A DNA stretch of 24,072 bases. Source: Inquilinus sp039594555. GTDB taxonomy: Bacteria > Pseudomonadota > Alphaproteobacteria > DSM-16000 > Inquilinaceae. The stretch lies in contig NZ_JBCNNF010000051.1 in the NCBI RefSeq assembly GCF_039594555.1, positions 1 through 24,072 of the forward strand, read 5' to 3'. A program made the position numbers and the translations under genes. Each line of letters starts with the position of its first letter. Positions within the stretch are counted from its first letter, which is position 1. Of this stretch, positions 8,253 to 16,231 are shown piece by piece. The notes beneath the pieces are model-generated. The model did no database searches and had not been told where the DNA came from. It saw only the letters and a program-made list of their open reading frames with translations.

Positions 8253-9653
8253 ATGCCCATGAGGCCCGACCCGACCTTCCACGCTTCGCCGAAGCTGGCG
8301 ATGGAAGCGCCGCCTGAAGATTTCGCCTACACGCTGCTGCTCAGTCCGGACTTCTCGCAGCCCGACGCGCTGGCGGTGATCGACGTCAAGCCCGGCTCGC
8401 CCAACTACAGCCGGATCGTCCACACCGTGACGATGCCGGAGAAGGGCGACGAGTTCCATCATTTCGGCTGGAACGCCTGCTCGTCGTCCCTGTCGCCGCT
8501 GACCGGGCACGCCTTCCTGGAGCGGCGCTATCTGATCATTCCGGGCATCCGCTCGTCCCGGATCTATGTGGTGGACACCAAGCCGGACCCGACCCAGGCC
8601 AGGATCCACAAGGTGATCGAGCCGGAGGAGGTGTTCCGGAAGACCGGATACTCCCGGCCGCACACCGTGCATTGCGGGCCGGACGGCATCTATGTCTCGA
8701 CCCTCGGCGGCGGCGGGCCGGACGGCACCGACGGCCCGCCCGGCATCTTCATCATGGATTGCAAGACCTTCGAGGTGCTCGGCCGCTGGGAGATCGACCG
8801 CGGCCCGCAGGAGCTGCACTACGATTTCTGGTGGAATCTGCCGCGCGACTACATGGTGTCGAGCGAATGGGCGCTGCCGCCGCAATTCGAGAACGGCATC
8901 GTGCCGGAGGACCTGCTGGCCAACAGATACGGCCACCGGGTGCATTTCTGGGACCTGCGGGCCCGGCGCAACGTCCAGACCATCGATCTCGGCGCCAACC
9001 ACCAGATGGCGCTGGAGGTGCGGCCGGCGCACGACCCGGCGCGCGAGCACGGCTTCCTCGGCGTCGTGGTCGACACCACCAACCTGGAGGGGTCGATCTG
9101 GACCTGGTGGCGCGAGGGCGGCCGGTTCCATATCGAGAAGACGGCGACGATTCCGCCCGAGCCGGCGGAGGCCGACCGGCTGCCGCCGCTGCTCAAGGGC
9201 TTCGGCGCGGTGCCGCCGCTGGTCACCGACATCGACCTGTCGCTGGATGATCGCTTTCTCTACGTCTCCTGCTGGGGCACCGGCGAGATGCGGCAATACG
9301 ATGTCCGCGACCCGCGCAGGCCGAAGCTGTCCGGATCGGTCCATATCGGCGGCATCGACCGGCGGGCGGCCCATCCGAACGGCAAGCCCTATACCGGCGG
9401 GCCGCAGATGGTCGAGATCAGCCGCGACGGCAAGCGGGTGTACTGGACCAACTCGCTGTACTCGACCTGGGACGACCAGTTCTATCCGGACGGCGTGCCG
9501 GGCGCCCAGGTGATGGCCCAGGCCGGGCCGGAGGGTGGGCTGGAGTTGGCCCATGACTACTGGGTCGAGTTCCCGCACGGCTACCGGGCGCATCAGGTCC
9601 GGCTGCAGGGCGGCGACTGCTCGACCGATTCCTTCTGCTATCCCTCGGCCTGA
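8253..9653 (+). CDS. Selenium-binding protein family (SBP56 / methanethiol oxidase-like)
   Basis: This 466-residue beta-propeller protein of the SBP56 family is clearly recognisable. It contains FHHFGWNACSSS (C76 is the conserved selenium/thiol-associated cysteine), SSRIYVVDTKPDP, RPHTVHCGPDGIYVSTLG, YDFWWNLPRDYMVSSEWA, the SLDDRFLYVSCWGTGEMRQYD motif, YSTWDDQFYPDG and the C-terminal GGDCSTD. Bacterial members studied so far (MtoX) oxidise methanethiol to formaldehyde, hydrogen sulfide and peroxide and are metal- (copper-) dependent; other members are uncharacterised. The frame is open from 8157, but I chose the ATG at 8253 because a purine-rich GAGAGGGGAGAGA precedes it. An ATG at 8259 is also possible. 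No signal peptide is visible. The SCO1 and MauG partners described with mtoX are not next to it. Instead a membrane protein follows after 3 bp. Confidence 0.9.
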   Translation: MPMRPDPTFHASPKLAMEAPPEDFAYTLLLSPDFSQPDALAVIDVKPGSPNYSRIVHTVTMPEKGDEFHHFGWNACSSSLSPLTGHAFLERRYLIIPGIRSSRIYVVDTKPDPTQARIHKVIEPEEVFRKTGYSRPHTVHCGPDGIYVSTLGGGGPDGTDGPPGIFIMDCKTFEVLGRWEIDRGPQELHYDFWWNLPRDYMVSSEWALPPQFENGIVPEDLLANRYGHRVHFWDLRARRNVQTIDLGANHQMALEVRPAHDPAREHGFLGVVVDTTNLEGSIWTWWREGGRFHIEKTATIPPEPAEADRLPPLLKGFGAVPPLVTDIDLSLDDRFLYVSCWGTGEMRQYDVRDPRRPKLSGSVHIGGIDRRAAHPNGKPYTGGPQMVEISRDGKRVYWTNSLYSTWDDQFYPDGVPGAQVMAQAGPEGGLELAHDYWVEFPHGYRAHQVRLQGGDCSTDSFCYPSA

Positions 9654-9656
9654 CGG

Positions 9657-10322
9657 ATGCAGGAGGCGGGCTGGTCCGCGGCCGGCCTGTGGCTGGCCGT
9701 GGTGGCGAGCGGCCTCTATCACGGGGCCAACCCCGGGATGGGCTGGCCGCTCGCGGTCTCGGCCGGGCTGATGGAGCGTAGCCCGCGCGCGCTGGTGGCG
9801 GCCCTGGGGCCGCTCACCATCGGCCACCTGCTGGCGATGGCGGTGGTGATCCTGCCTTTCGCCCTGCTGGTGACGCTCGTGGCCTGGCAGCAGCCGATCC
9901 GGATCGGTGCCAGCCTGCTGGTGATCGGCTTCGGCGTGTTCCGCCTGGTGAACCGGCGCCACCCGCGCGCGCTGGCGCGGATCCGGCCGACCCAGCTGGG
10001 CCTGTGGTCCTTCGCCGTGGCGATCGCGCATGGCGCCGGGCTGATGCTGGTGCCCGTCTATCTCGGCCTGTGTCGCGTGGGCGGCGCCGACCAGGCGGCG
10101 GGGACGCTGGTTGGCAGCGACCTCGGCCTGGGCGTGCTGGTCTCGGCCGTGCACTCTGTCGCCATGGTCGCGGCCGGCGGCGCCTTCGCCTGGCTGGTCT
10201 ACCGCATCCTGGGTCTCAAGGCCGTGTCGCGCAGCTGGTTCAATCTCGACGCGGCCTGGGCCGTCAGCCTGATCCTGGTCGGCGGTCTGTCGCTGGGATT
10301 CGCGCTCCACGGCGGGATGTGA
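9657..10322 (+). CDS. Polytopic membrane protein coupled to SBP56, function unknown
   Basis: This 221-residue protein has about six hydrophobic segments, at roughly residues 8-25, 40-80, 84-98, 115-140, 150-175 and 195-218. Its distinctive feature is conserved-looking polar residues in the membrane: GLYHGANPGMGW (about 20-31), TIGHLLAMA, AIAHGAGLMLVP and VSAVHSVAM. Repeated membrane histidines resemble metal-ion or small-molecule permeases of the UreH/NiCoT type, but I cannot assign a family. It starts 3 bp after the SBP56 stop, so the two are very probably co-translated. Inference: it may supply a metal, or move a substrate or product, for the SBP56 enzyme. No strong ribosome-binding site is visible, which fits coupling. 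Confidence 0.8.
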   Translation: MQEAGWSAAGLWLAVVASGLYHGANPGMGWPLAVSAGLMERSPRALVAALGPLTIGHLLAMAVVILPFALLVTLVAWQQPIRIGASLLVIGFGVFRLVNRRHPRALARIRPTQLGLWSFAVAIAHGAGLMLVPVYLGLCRVGGADQAAGTLVGSDLGLGVLVSAVHSVAMVAAGGAFAWLVYRILGLKAVSRSWFNLDAAWAVSLILVGGLSLGFALHGGM

Positions 10323-10528
10323 CCCGACGTTCACGACAAATGTGAAGACCCGCCCTGCAGGCGCGCGGCAGCGTTGCGCGACAAGCCCTTGCCCCGGATC
10401 GCGGTTTGGGCGGAAGGTCATCCTGTTTCTCATCATCCCCGCGGGGGCGGGCAGCGCTCGACCGGCACCACCGCCCAGGCGGCATGGCGCGGGCCGGGCC
10501 GTGCCGCGTGCAAGCGAGACCGGAGCGG

Positions 10529-11803
10529 ATGTCGTTCGTCAGCAGGATCACCGGGGCCTCAGGGACGTCCGGCCGCGCCACGCCGGCGCCGGGCTTCGTC
10601 GAGTTCGTCGGCCTGATCGCGTTCATGATGGCGCTGATCTCGCTGTCGATCGACAACCTGCTGCCGGCCTTCGGCGCCATCCAGGCCGATCTCGGCATCG
10701 CCGACGCCAACGCCCTGCAATATGTCCTCACCGCCTACATGGCCGGCTTCGGCGTGATGCAGCTGATCTACGGCCCGATCTCCGACGTCATCGGCCGGCG
10801 ACCGACGCTGATGATCGGGCTGACCGTCTACACAATCGGCAGCATCCTGGCGATCGTCGCCCATGGCTTCGAATGGCTGCTGGTCGCCCGGGTGGTGCAG
10901 GGCATGGGCGCCGCCGCGGCGCGCGTGCTGACCGTCACCATCGTCCGCGACCGCTTCTCCGGCCGCGAGATGGCGCGGGTGATGTCGCTGACCATGATGG
11001 TGTTCATCATCGTGCCGATCTTCGCCCCAGCGATCGGCCAGGCCTTCCTGTTCCTCGGCGGCTGGCACGCCATCTTCGTCAGCATGCTGGTGCTGGCCCT
11101 GGTGCAGATCGTCTGGTTCAACCTGCGCATGCCCGAGACGCTGCATCCGGAGTACCGCAAGCGCTTCTCGGCACCGAGCATCCTCGGCGCGATGCGGCGC
11201 TGCGTCACCACCCGGGTGTCGATCGGCTACGCCAGCGCCATGGGGCTGATGATGGGGGCGCTGATGTCCTATCTCGGCTCCTCCCAGGCGATCTTCGAGA
11301 CCGATGTCTACGCGCTGGGCACCTACTTCCCGATGGCCTTCGGGCTGATCGCGATGGTGATGGGCTTCGCGTCCTTCCTCAACTCCCGGCTGGTGCGCCG
11401 GCTGGGCATGCGGCGGCTGTCGCACACCGGCATCCTCGGCTTCGTCGCCGTCGGCGCGCTGCAGGTGGTCTTCGCCTTCGCCTTCGGCGGCAAGCCGCCG
11501 CTGTTCCTGTTCGGCGCGGTGCTGGCCGCCAACATGTTCCTGTTCAGCCTGACCGTGCCGAACTTCAATGCCATGGCGATGGAGCCGCTGGGCGACGTTG
11601 CCGGCACCGCCTCCTCGGTGTTCGGCAGCTACACCACCATCGTCAGCGCCATCCTCGGCGCCGTGGTCGGCCAGGCCTTCGACGGCACGGTGGTGCCGCT
11701 GGCCTTCGGCTATTTCGGCCTCGGCCTGCTGGCGCTGCTGATCGTGCTGTGGACCGAGCGCGGCCGGCTGTTCGTGCCGCACCATCCGGATCCCGTCCGC
11801 TGA
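10529..11803 (+). CDS. MFS efflux transporter, Bcr/CflA type
   Basis: This 424-residue, predicted 12-helix major facilitator superfamily protein carries the drug:H+ antiporter motif A, GPISDVIGRRPTLMIG (about residues 82-97). Motif-C-like and helix-4 segments of the Bcr/CflA type are also present: RVVQGMGAAAARVLTVTIVRDRFSGREMARVMS. The frame is open from 10406, but that N-terminal part is Arg/Pro-rich and not membrane-like. The ATG at 10529 (MSFVSRITG), with CGGAG upstream, gives a normal N terminus. The 206-bp gap upstream shows no clear promoter or hairpin. Substrates cannot be read from the sequence. A HAD hydrolase follows after 17 bp, suggesting an operon. Confidence 0.88.
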   Translation: MSFVSRITGASGTSGRATPAPGFVEFVGLIAFMMALISLSIDNLLPAFGAIQADLGIADANALQYVLTAYMAGFGVMQLIYGPISDVIGRRPTLMIGLTVYTIGSILAIVAHGFEWLLVARVVQGMGAAAARVLTVTIVRDRFSGREMARVMSLTMMVFIIVPIFAPAIGQAFLFLGGWHAIFVSMLVLALVQIVWFNLRMPETLHPEYRKRFSAPSILGAMRRCVTTRVSIGYASAMGLMMGALMSYLGSSQAIFETDVYALGTYFPMAFGLIAMVMGFASFLNSRLVRRLGMRRLSHTGILGFVAVGALQVVFAFAFGGKPPLFLFGAVLAANMFLFSLTVPNFNAMAMEPLGDVAGTASSVFGSYTTIVSAILGAVVGQAFDGTVVPLAFGYFGLGLLALLIVLWTERGRLFVPHHPDPVR

Positions 11804-11820
11804 ACCCAGGAGACCGTGAG

Positions 11821-12495
11821 ATGCGCCAGCAGACCTCCTTCCTGTTCGACCTCGACGGCACGCTGGTCGACAGCGTCTATCACCACGTCATGGCCTGGCG
11901 CGAGGCGCTGGACGCCGAGGGCATCGAGCTGTCGGTCTGGCGCATCCACCGCAAGATCGGCATGAGCGGCGGCCTGTTCACCAACATGCTGCTGCGCGAG
12001 ACCGGGCTGGACATCAGCGACGAGCGGGTCGAGCGGCTGCGCCGCCGCCACGCCGAGGCTTACAACCGGCATCCGGAGCAGAGCGTGCCGCTGCCCGGCG
12101 CGCGCGAGCTGCTGGCCTGGCTGACCGAGGCCGGCATCCCCTGGGCCATCGCCACCAGCGGCCGGATGGAGACGGCGCGGCCGGTGCTGGAGAATCTCGG
12201 CGTCGATTTCGACAAGGTGCCGGTCGTCACCCGCGACCTGGTGAAATACGCCAAGCCCGACCCCGATTTGTTCCTGGCTGCGGCCGAGAAGCTGGGCGTG
12301 CCGATCGAGCGCGCCCATGTCGTCGGCGACAGCGTCTGGGACATGCTGGCGGCGCAGCGGGCGCGGGCGCTGGGCATCGGCTTCCTGTCCGGCGGCTACG
12401 GCCAGGACGAGCTGGAGCGGGCCGGGGCCTACCGGGTGTTCGAGGACCCGGCCGAGATGCTGCTGCACATCGACGAGGTCGGCGGCCGCCGCTAA
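11821..12495 (+). CDS. HAD-superfamily hydrolase (phosphatase/phosphoglucomutase-like)
   Basis: This 224-residue HAD subfamily I protein has all four motifs: motif I FDLDGTLVDS (nucleophile D10, acid/base D12), motif II IATSGR (T112/S113), motif III K145 in YAKPDPDLF, and motif IV VVGDSVWDM (D170, D174). The alpha-helical cap between motifs I and II is typical of the beta-phosphoglucomutase/phosphoglycolate phosphatase group, so a small sugar- or glycolate-phosphate is the likely substrate; it cannot be fixed from sequence. The start ATG at 11821 follows CAGGAGACCGTGAG. It lies 17 bp after the MFS gene. Confidence 0.88.
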   Translation: MRQQTSFLFDLDGTLVDSVYHHVMAWREALDAEGIELSVWRIHRKIGMSGGLFTNMLLRETGLDISDERVERLRRRHAEAYNRHPEQSVPLPGARELLAWLTEAGIPWAIATSGRMETARPVLENLGVDFDKVPVVTRDLVKYAKPDPDLFLAAAEKLGVPIERAHVVGDSVWDMLAAQRARALGIGFLSGGYGQDELERAGAYRVFEDPAEMLLHIDEVGGRR

Positions 12496-12559
12496 GCGCC
12501 CATCCCTCCGTCCGTGCGTTACCTCGGTAGCCGTCTTTCCGCATCCTGTCGCCAGGCTG

Positions 12560-12590
12560 CAACCCGGCCGGCCCAGCATCGGCCGGGTTG
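12560..12590 (+). terminator. GC-rich hairpin after HAD gene
   Basis: A perfect 11-bp stem, caacccggccg / cggccgggttg, has a 9-base loop and lies 65 bp beyond the HAD stop. No T-run follows it, so it is terminator-like but not a canonical intrinsic terminator. It lies between the MFS-HAD pair and the methyltransferase gene. Confidence 0.45.
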
Positions 12591-12655
12591 GGGGATCACG
12601 GCGGCCGCGCGGAGCCCGGCTCCGGACCGGCCGCTCTTGGCGAGAGCGGACAGAG

Positions 12656-13501
12656 ATGCCAAACGACGTTCCCTACATCCTCGGCCATTCCCAGGCCGAG
12701 CTGCGCCGCCTGATGCTGCAGGCGTCGATCATCCAGCCGATCACCCGGCGCCTGCTGCTGGAGGCGGGGCTCAAGCCGGGCATGCGCGTGCTCGACATCG
12801 GCTGCGGCACCGGAGACGTGTCGCTGCTGGCGGCGGATCTGGTCGGCCCGCGCGGCGCGGTGGTCGGCATCGACCGCAGCGCCGAAGCCGTGGCCGCCGC
12901 GCGCGACCGGGCCGCGGCGCTGGGCTATGGCCGCGTCACCTTCCATCAGGCCGAAGCAGGCGCCTATGACGATCCGGCGCCCTTCGACCTGGCGATCGGC
13001 CGCTATGTCCTGATCCACCAGGCCGATCCGGCGGAGATGATCCGGGCCGCGGCGGCGCATGTGCGGCCGGGCGGCATCGTCGCCTTCCACGAGCTGGCGG
13101 TCGGCGGCAAGAGCCAGACCTTGCCGCTGGTGCCGCTGGAGGGCGAGATCTGGGACGGCGTGACGGCGGCCCTGACCTCGGTGCTGCGGCACCCCGACGC
13201 CGGGCGCCGGATGGTCGAGCATTTTCATCGGGCCGGGCTGGGACAACCAACCCTGTTCTGCGAGACGCCGGTGGGCGCGCCGGACACGCCGATCTATGCC
13301 TGGTTGGTGCAGACCTTGCACAGCCTGCTGCCGCAGGTCGAGCGGATCGGGCGACCGGTGCCGGCCGATCTCGACACGCTGGAGGAGCGCCTGCGCGCCG
13401 AAGCGGCGGCGGCGCACAGCCAGGTCATGGCGCCGGCCCAGTTCTGCGGCTGGGTGCGGCTGCCGGCCGAGGGGCGGGAGGGCGTCAGCGACTGCGAGTG
13501 A
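12656..13501 (+). CDS. Class I SAM-dependent methyltransferase
   Basis: This 281-residue protein has a Rossmann-type methyltransferase domain. Motif I is VLDIGCGTG (residues 45-53), followed by the acidic residue D73 in VVGIDRS for the SAM ribose. Motif II/post-I regions are DLAIGRYVLIHQADP and HVRPGGIVAFHEL. The C-terminal 100 residues are helical and probably form the substrate lid. It resembles the UbiE/Methyltransf_11/25 class; the acceptor is unknown. The start ATG at 12656 follows GAGCGGACAGAG. It appears to stand alone, with hairpins on both sides. Confidence 0.85.
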   Translation: MPNDVPYILGHSQAELRRLMLQASIIQPITRRLLLEAGLKPGMRVLDIGCGTGDVSLLAADLVGPRGAVVGIDRSAEAVAAARDRAAALGYGRVTFHQAEAGAYDDPAPFDLAIGRYVLIHQADPAEMIRAAAAHVRPGGIVAFHELAVGGKSQTLPLVPLEGEIWDGVTAALTSVLRHPDAGRRMVEHFHRAGLGQPTLFCETPVGAPDTPIYAWLVQTLHSLLPQVERIGRPVPADLDTLEERLRAEAAAAHSQVMAPAQFCGWVRLPAEGREGVSDCE

Positions 13502-13527
13502 CGGGCCAGGGTTGGCCAGGCGCGCGA

Positions 13528-13550
13528 TGGGCCGGCTTTCCGCCGGCCCA
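13528..13550 (+). terminator. GC-rich hairpin after methyltransferase gene
   Basis: A 9-bp perfect stem, tgggccggc / gccggccca, with a tttcc loop begins 27 bp after the methyltransferase stop. There is no T-tract. It is a probable 3' mRNA structure, with termination inferred from position only. Confidence 0.45.
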
Positions 13551-13699
13551 CGGTTCCCGGGCATCTCCGGGCCGTCGTGGGGCGTATCGGCACCGCGCCG
13601 GGGACCGTCCCCATCGTCCAATGAGGTGGCTGAAGCCGGGGCCGCCGGCGCGCTATGCTGTGCCCTGCGCGCAGCGCGCAGTCGGGGGAGCAAGCGGAG

Positions 13700-14638
13700 A
13701 TGGGCGTCGCCGGTCTGGTCCTTCCCGTGTTCGCGATCATCGTCACCGGCTGGCTGGCCGGCTGGTCCGGCTACCTCTCGCGGTCGCTGGCCGACGGCTT
13801 GGTGCACTTCGCCTACAATGTCGCGATGCCGGCGCTGCTGGTCGTCACCATCGCGCAGGAGCCGGCGCGGAACCTGCTGGAATGGCGCTTCCTGGCGGCC
13901 TTCGGCGGCGGCTCCGCCCTGTGCTTCGCGCTGGTGTTCCTGGCCGTCCGCGCCGCCGGCGCGCGCGGCCTCGGCAGCAGCACGATCCACGGCATGGCGG
14001 CGGCGATGACCAACACCGGCTTCGTGGCGCTGCCGATCCTGCATTCGATCTATGGCCGGCCGGCGGTCCTGCCGGCGGCCATCGCCACCGTGTTCGTGGC
14101 CGGGGTGATGTTCCCCGCGGCCGTCATCCTGCTGGAACGCGCCGCGCATGGCGGGTCGGGCCGCCCGACGGGCCTGGCCCGGCAGATCCTGGTCAACCCG
14201 ATGGTGCTGTCCACCCTGGCCGGCCTGGCCTGGGCGATCGCCGGGCTGCCGATCCCGGCCCCGCTCGCCGCCTATCTGGACATCTTCGCCGCCGCGCTGA
14301 CGCCCTGCGCGCTGTTCGCCATCGGGCTCGGCCTGTCGGTGGCGGGGCTGCGTGCGCATCTCCGGGCGTCGCTGCTGCTCGCCGCGGTGAAGCTGGTGGT
14401 GATGCCGCTGATCGTCTACGGCCTGTGCGCGGCGACGGGCCTCAACCCGCTCTATACGATCGCGGCCGTGGTCTGCGCCGCCGTGCCGACCGCGAAGACG
14501 GTCTACATCCTGGCCGGCGCGTACAAGGTGGAGGAGCCGCTGGTCGCCGCCACGGTCTCGATCACGACCCTGCTGTCGGTGCCGACGCTGCTGGTCTGGC
14601 TGACGGTGCTGGCCGCGCCGGTGGCGGGGGCGGGCTAG
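13700..14638 (+). CDS. AEC-family (auxin efflux carrier type) permease
   Basis: This 312-residue membrane protein has about ten helices and is of the Mem_trans/AEC family. Its pattern is typical: an N-terminal VLPVFAIIVTGWLAGWSGYLS segment, FAYNVAMPALLVVTIAQEP, AMTNTGFVALPIL near the middle, FAIGLGLSV, and CAAVPTAKTVYILAGAY in the last third. Bacterial AEC members export or import small carboxylates such as malate or malonate; the substrate here is unknown. The frame is open from 13655, but the ATG at 13700 with GGGGGAG nine bases upstream is the better start. It converges with the Nudix gene, and the two stops share the palindrome CTAG. Confidence 0.87.
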   Translation: MGVAGLVLPVFAIIVTGWLAGWSGYLSRSLADGLVHFAYNVAMPALLVVTIAQEPARNLLEWRFLAAFGGGSALCFALVFLAVRAAGARGLGSSTIHGMAAAMTNTGFVALPILHSIYGRPAVLPAAIATVFVAGVMFPAAVILLERAAHGGSGRPTGLARQILVNPMVLSTLAGLAWAIAGLPIPAPLAAYLDIFAAALTPCALFAIGLGLSVAGLRAHLRASLLLAAVKLVVMPLIVYGLCAATGLNPLYTIAAVVCAAVPTAKTVYILAGAYKVEEPLVAATVSITTLLSVPTLLVWLTVLAAPVAGAG

Positions 14639-15102
14639 GGGCGCGGCTGGATCAGCAGCCAGCGGCTCGGCTCCCGCTCCACGAATTCGCGCTCGACATG
14701 GCGCAGCACGTGGCGCTGGCCGGCGAAGGGCACCATGCCGGCAGCCTCGCCGAAGCCGGCCCAGCGGAACTCGCTGTGCTCGGCGTTCAGCCTCACTGCG
14801 GCGCCCGGCGCGGCGATGCCGACGAAGACCGGCAGCAGGCTGATGGCGTCGCGGTCCACCTCATAGAACTGCTCGCAGATATCGGCGGAATACAGCCGTT
14901 CGAGGTCCAGCCCGGTCTCCTCGCGGGTCTCGCGCAGCGCCGCCTGCCAGCCGGTCTCGCCGGTCTCGACCGCGCCGGCGATCTGGCACCATTCGCCGGC
15001 CAGCGACCGGGTGCGGCGCAGCAGCAGCACCTCGGGGACGGCCGCGGCGTGCCGGATGACGACGACGGAGACGGCAAAGCTCCGGATTGGGATCTGCTGC
15101 AT
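14635..15102 (-). CDS. Nudix hydrolase
   Basis: This 155-residue Nudix protein contains a complete Nudix box at residues 43-65: G43, E49, R57, E58, E61, E62 and G64. The order GX5EX7REXXEEXG is satisfied, so the divalent-metal pyrophosphohydrolase centre is intact. The N-terminal layout (SVVVIRHAAAVPEVLLLRRT) and size resemble dATP/dihydroneopterin-triphosphate pyrophosphatases of the NudB type, but the substrate is not decidable. The start ATG at 15102 lies 15 bp after the stop of the upstream 117-residue gene, so the two may be co-transcribed. Its stop overlaps that of the convergent AEC gene. Confidence 0.88.
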   Translation of the reverse strand: MQQIPIRSFAVSVVVIRHAAAVPEVLLLRRTRSLAGEWCQIAGAVETGETGWQAALRETREETGLDLERLYSADICEQFYEVDRDAISLLPVFVGIAAPGAAVRLNAEHSEFRWAGFGEAAGMVPFAGQRHVLRHVEREFVEREPSRWLLIQPRP

Positions 15103-15117
15103 ACGGCTATCGGCGCG

Positions 15118-15471
15118 TCATGAGAGCAGCCGCGTCCGGATGAGCTGCACGATCAACTCCCTTTCACTCTCGGCCCCGATCGATTTGTAGTGCTCCTCGT
15201 CCCGGCTCGCCCAACTCTCGACAACACGGACGCCGCCGGGAGAGCCGTCAAAGCGAAGGCCGAAGATGCAGGCACCCGTCCAGCTGCGATGGAAATAGAG
15301 CCATCCATCCTCGAAGAAGACGAACCATTTGTCGTCCATATCCTCCGGGATATGGCCGAGCTGCAGTTTCTCGCCTTCAGCGTCGGAAAACACGAGAGAC
15401 AGGTCGAGGCTTTCCCGAAGCGTGGGGCAGGGCAGGGTCTTCCAGGACAGGCGCGTCGCCGGGAGCGTCAT
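15118..15471 (-). CDS. Conserved-looking small protein of unknown function
   Basis: This 117-residue soluble protein has no domain I can name. Its centre is unusually aromatic: KWFVFFEDGWLYFHRSWTGACIF at about residues 48-70, followed by an RVVESWASRDEEHY segment. The motif looks like a compact beta-sheet domain of a recurring small-protein family. The frame is open to 15567, but the upstream part is Arg/Ser-rich shadow sequence. The ATG at 15471 with TTGGAG about nine bases upstream is preferred. It is less G+C-rich than its neighbours. It precedes the Nudix gene by 15 bp. The 111 bp upstream show no clear promoter. Confidence 0.65.
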   Translation of the reverse strand: MTLPATRLSWKTLPCPTLRESLDLSLVFSDAEGEKLQLGHIPEDMDDKWFVFFEDGWLYFHRSWTGACIFGLRFDGSPGGVRVVESWASRDEEHYKSIGAESERELIVQLIRTRLLS

Positions 15472-15582
15472 TGCACGGCTCCAAGGGGATGAGCGGTCCG
15501 TTGACCGGTCGCGGATCGCGCCTGCATGGGCGAAGCGTCGGACGCAAGGTCGACGCGATCTGGCCAACCCAGCGCCTGGCCT

Positions 15583-16170
15583 CTATCGGCCCAGCGCGAT
15601 GGCCGAGCCCGTGAAGGGCACCACGAGGGTGAAGCCCGGCGGCGCCGGCGCGACCGGCGTGCCGGCGGCGGTGCCGAACTGGGTGACGCCGGCGCCGAGA
15701 TGCTCGGCGATGTCGTGGCGGCCGCCGGCGAAGTCGAAGGGCGTGCTGTCGACCAGCCGGGCGGAGAACACATTGGTGCCGACCAGCGGCACGGTCTTCG
15801 CGCCGTCGGGCCCGGTGACGGTGGTGCCGACCACCAGGCTGGCGCGGCGGAAGGTGGCGATGCGCTCGCCCCGGGCGAAAGAGTCCGGGTCGTCGAAGGT
15901 GCCGGCCGGCTCGCACTGCAGGTACAGCGAGAATTCGCCGACCGGGTCGACCCCGAGCTGCAGCCCGCCATTGCCGACGCCATGTGCCTGGAACGGCTCG
16001 GCGGCGAAGGTGAAATGGGCGGTGCCCTCGCCGCGCGGCCCGTCGAACAGCGGCACGTCGAGGAAGGGCAGGTGCAGGAAGTACCCGTAATCCGCCACCG
16101 GCCCGCCCTCCTCGACCTGGTAGAAGCGGCCGGTGACGTACCAGGCAAGCTCGGCGGGGAGGAGGGGCAT
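15583..16170 (-). CDS. Protein of unknown function, 195 residues
   Basis: I do not recognise this family. The product is a soluble, beta-rich protein with no signal peptide or transmembrane helix. Recurrent features are AWYVTGRFYQVEEGGP at the N terminus, DYGYFLHLPFLDVPLFDGPRGEGTAHFTF, and a C-terminal PPGFTLVVPFTGSAIALGR. The frame is open to 16275, but that extension runs into the AT-rich island. The ATG at 16170 has AAAGGACCACCTC just upstream, so the start is well supported. It is the first high-G+C gene left of the island and lies 61 bp after the SIR2 stop on the same strand, so it could be read through from the island promoter, but composition says it belongs to the host chromosome. Confidence 0.7.
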   Translation of the reverse strand: MPLLPAELAWYVTGRFYQVEEGGPVADYGYFLHLPFLDVPLFDGPRGEGTAHFTFAAEPFQAHGVGNGGLQLGVDPVGEFSLYLQCEPAGTFDDPDSFARGERIATFRRASLVVGTTVTGPDGAKTVPLVGTNVFSARLVDSTPFDFAGGRHDIAEHLGAGVTQFGTAAGTPVAPAPPGFTLVVPFTGSAIALGR

Positions 16171-16231
16171 GAGGTGGTCCTTTGGGTTAGATAGCATGTG
16201 TCGATAAAGTATTATTTGGGATGATTTAGTT

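Noticed and set aside
8079..10436. 785-codon open frame on the minus strand
   Set aside because: It is antisense to SBP56 and the membrane gene, with His/Arg/Gln-rich shadow composition.
10323..10528. Small gene or riboswitch upstream of the MFS gene
   Set aside because: I found no start with a ribosome-binding site and no convincing folded element. The stretch is GC-rich and otherwise featureless.
12596..14359. 587-codon open frame on the minus strand
   Set aside because: It is antisense to the methyltransferase and AEC genes and has no domain pattern.
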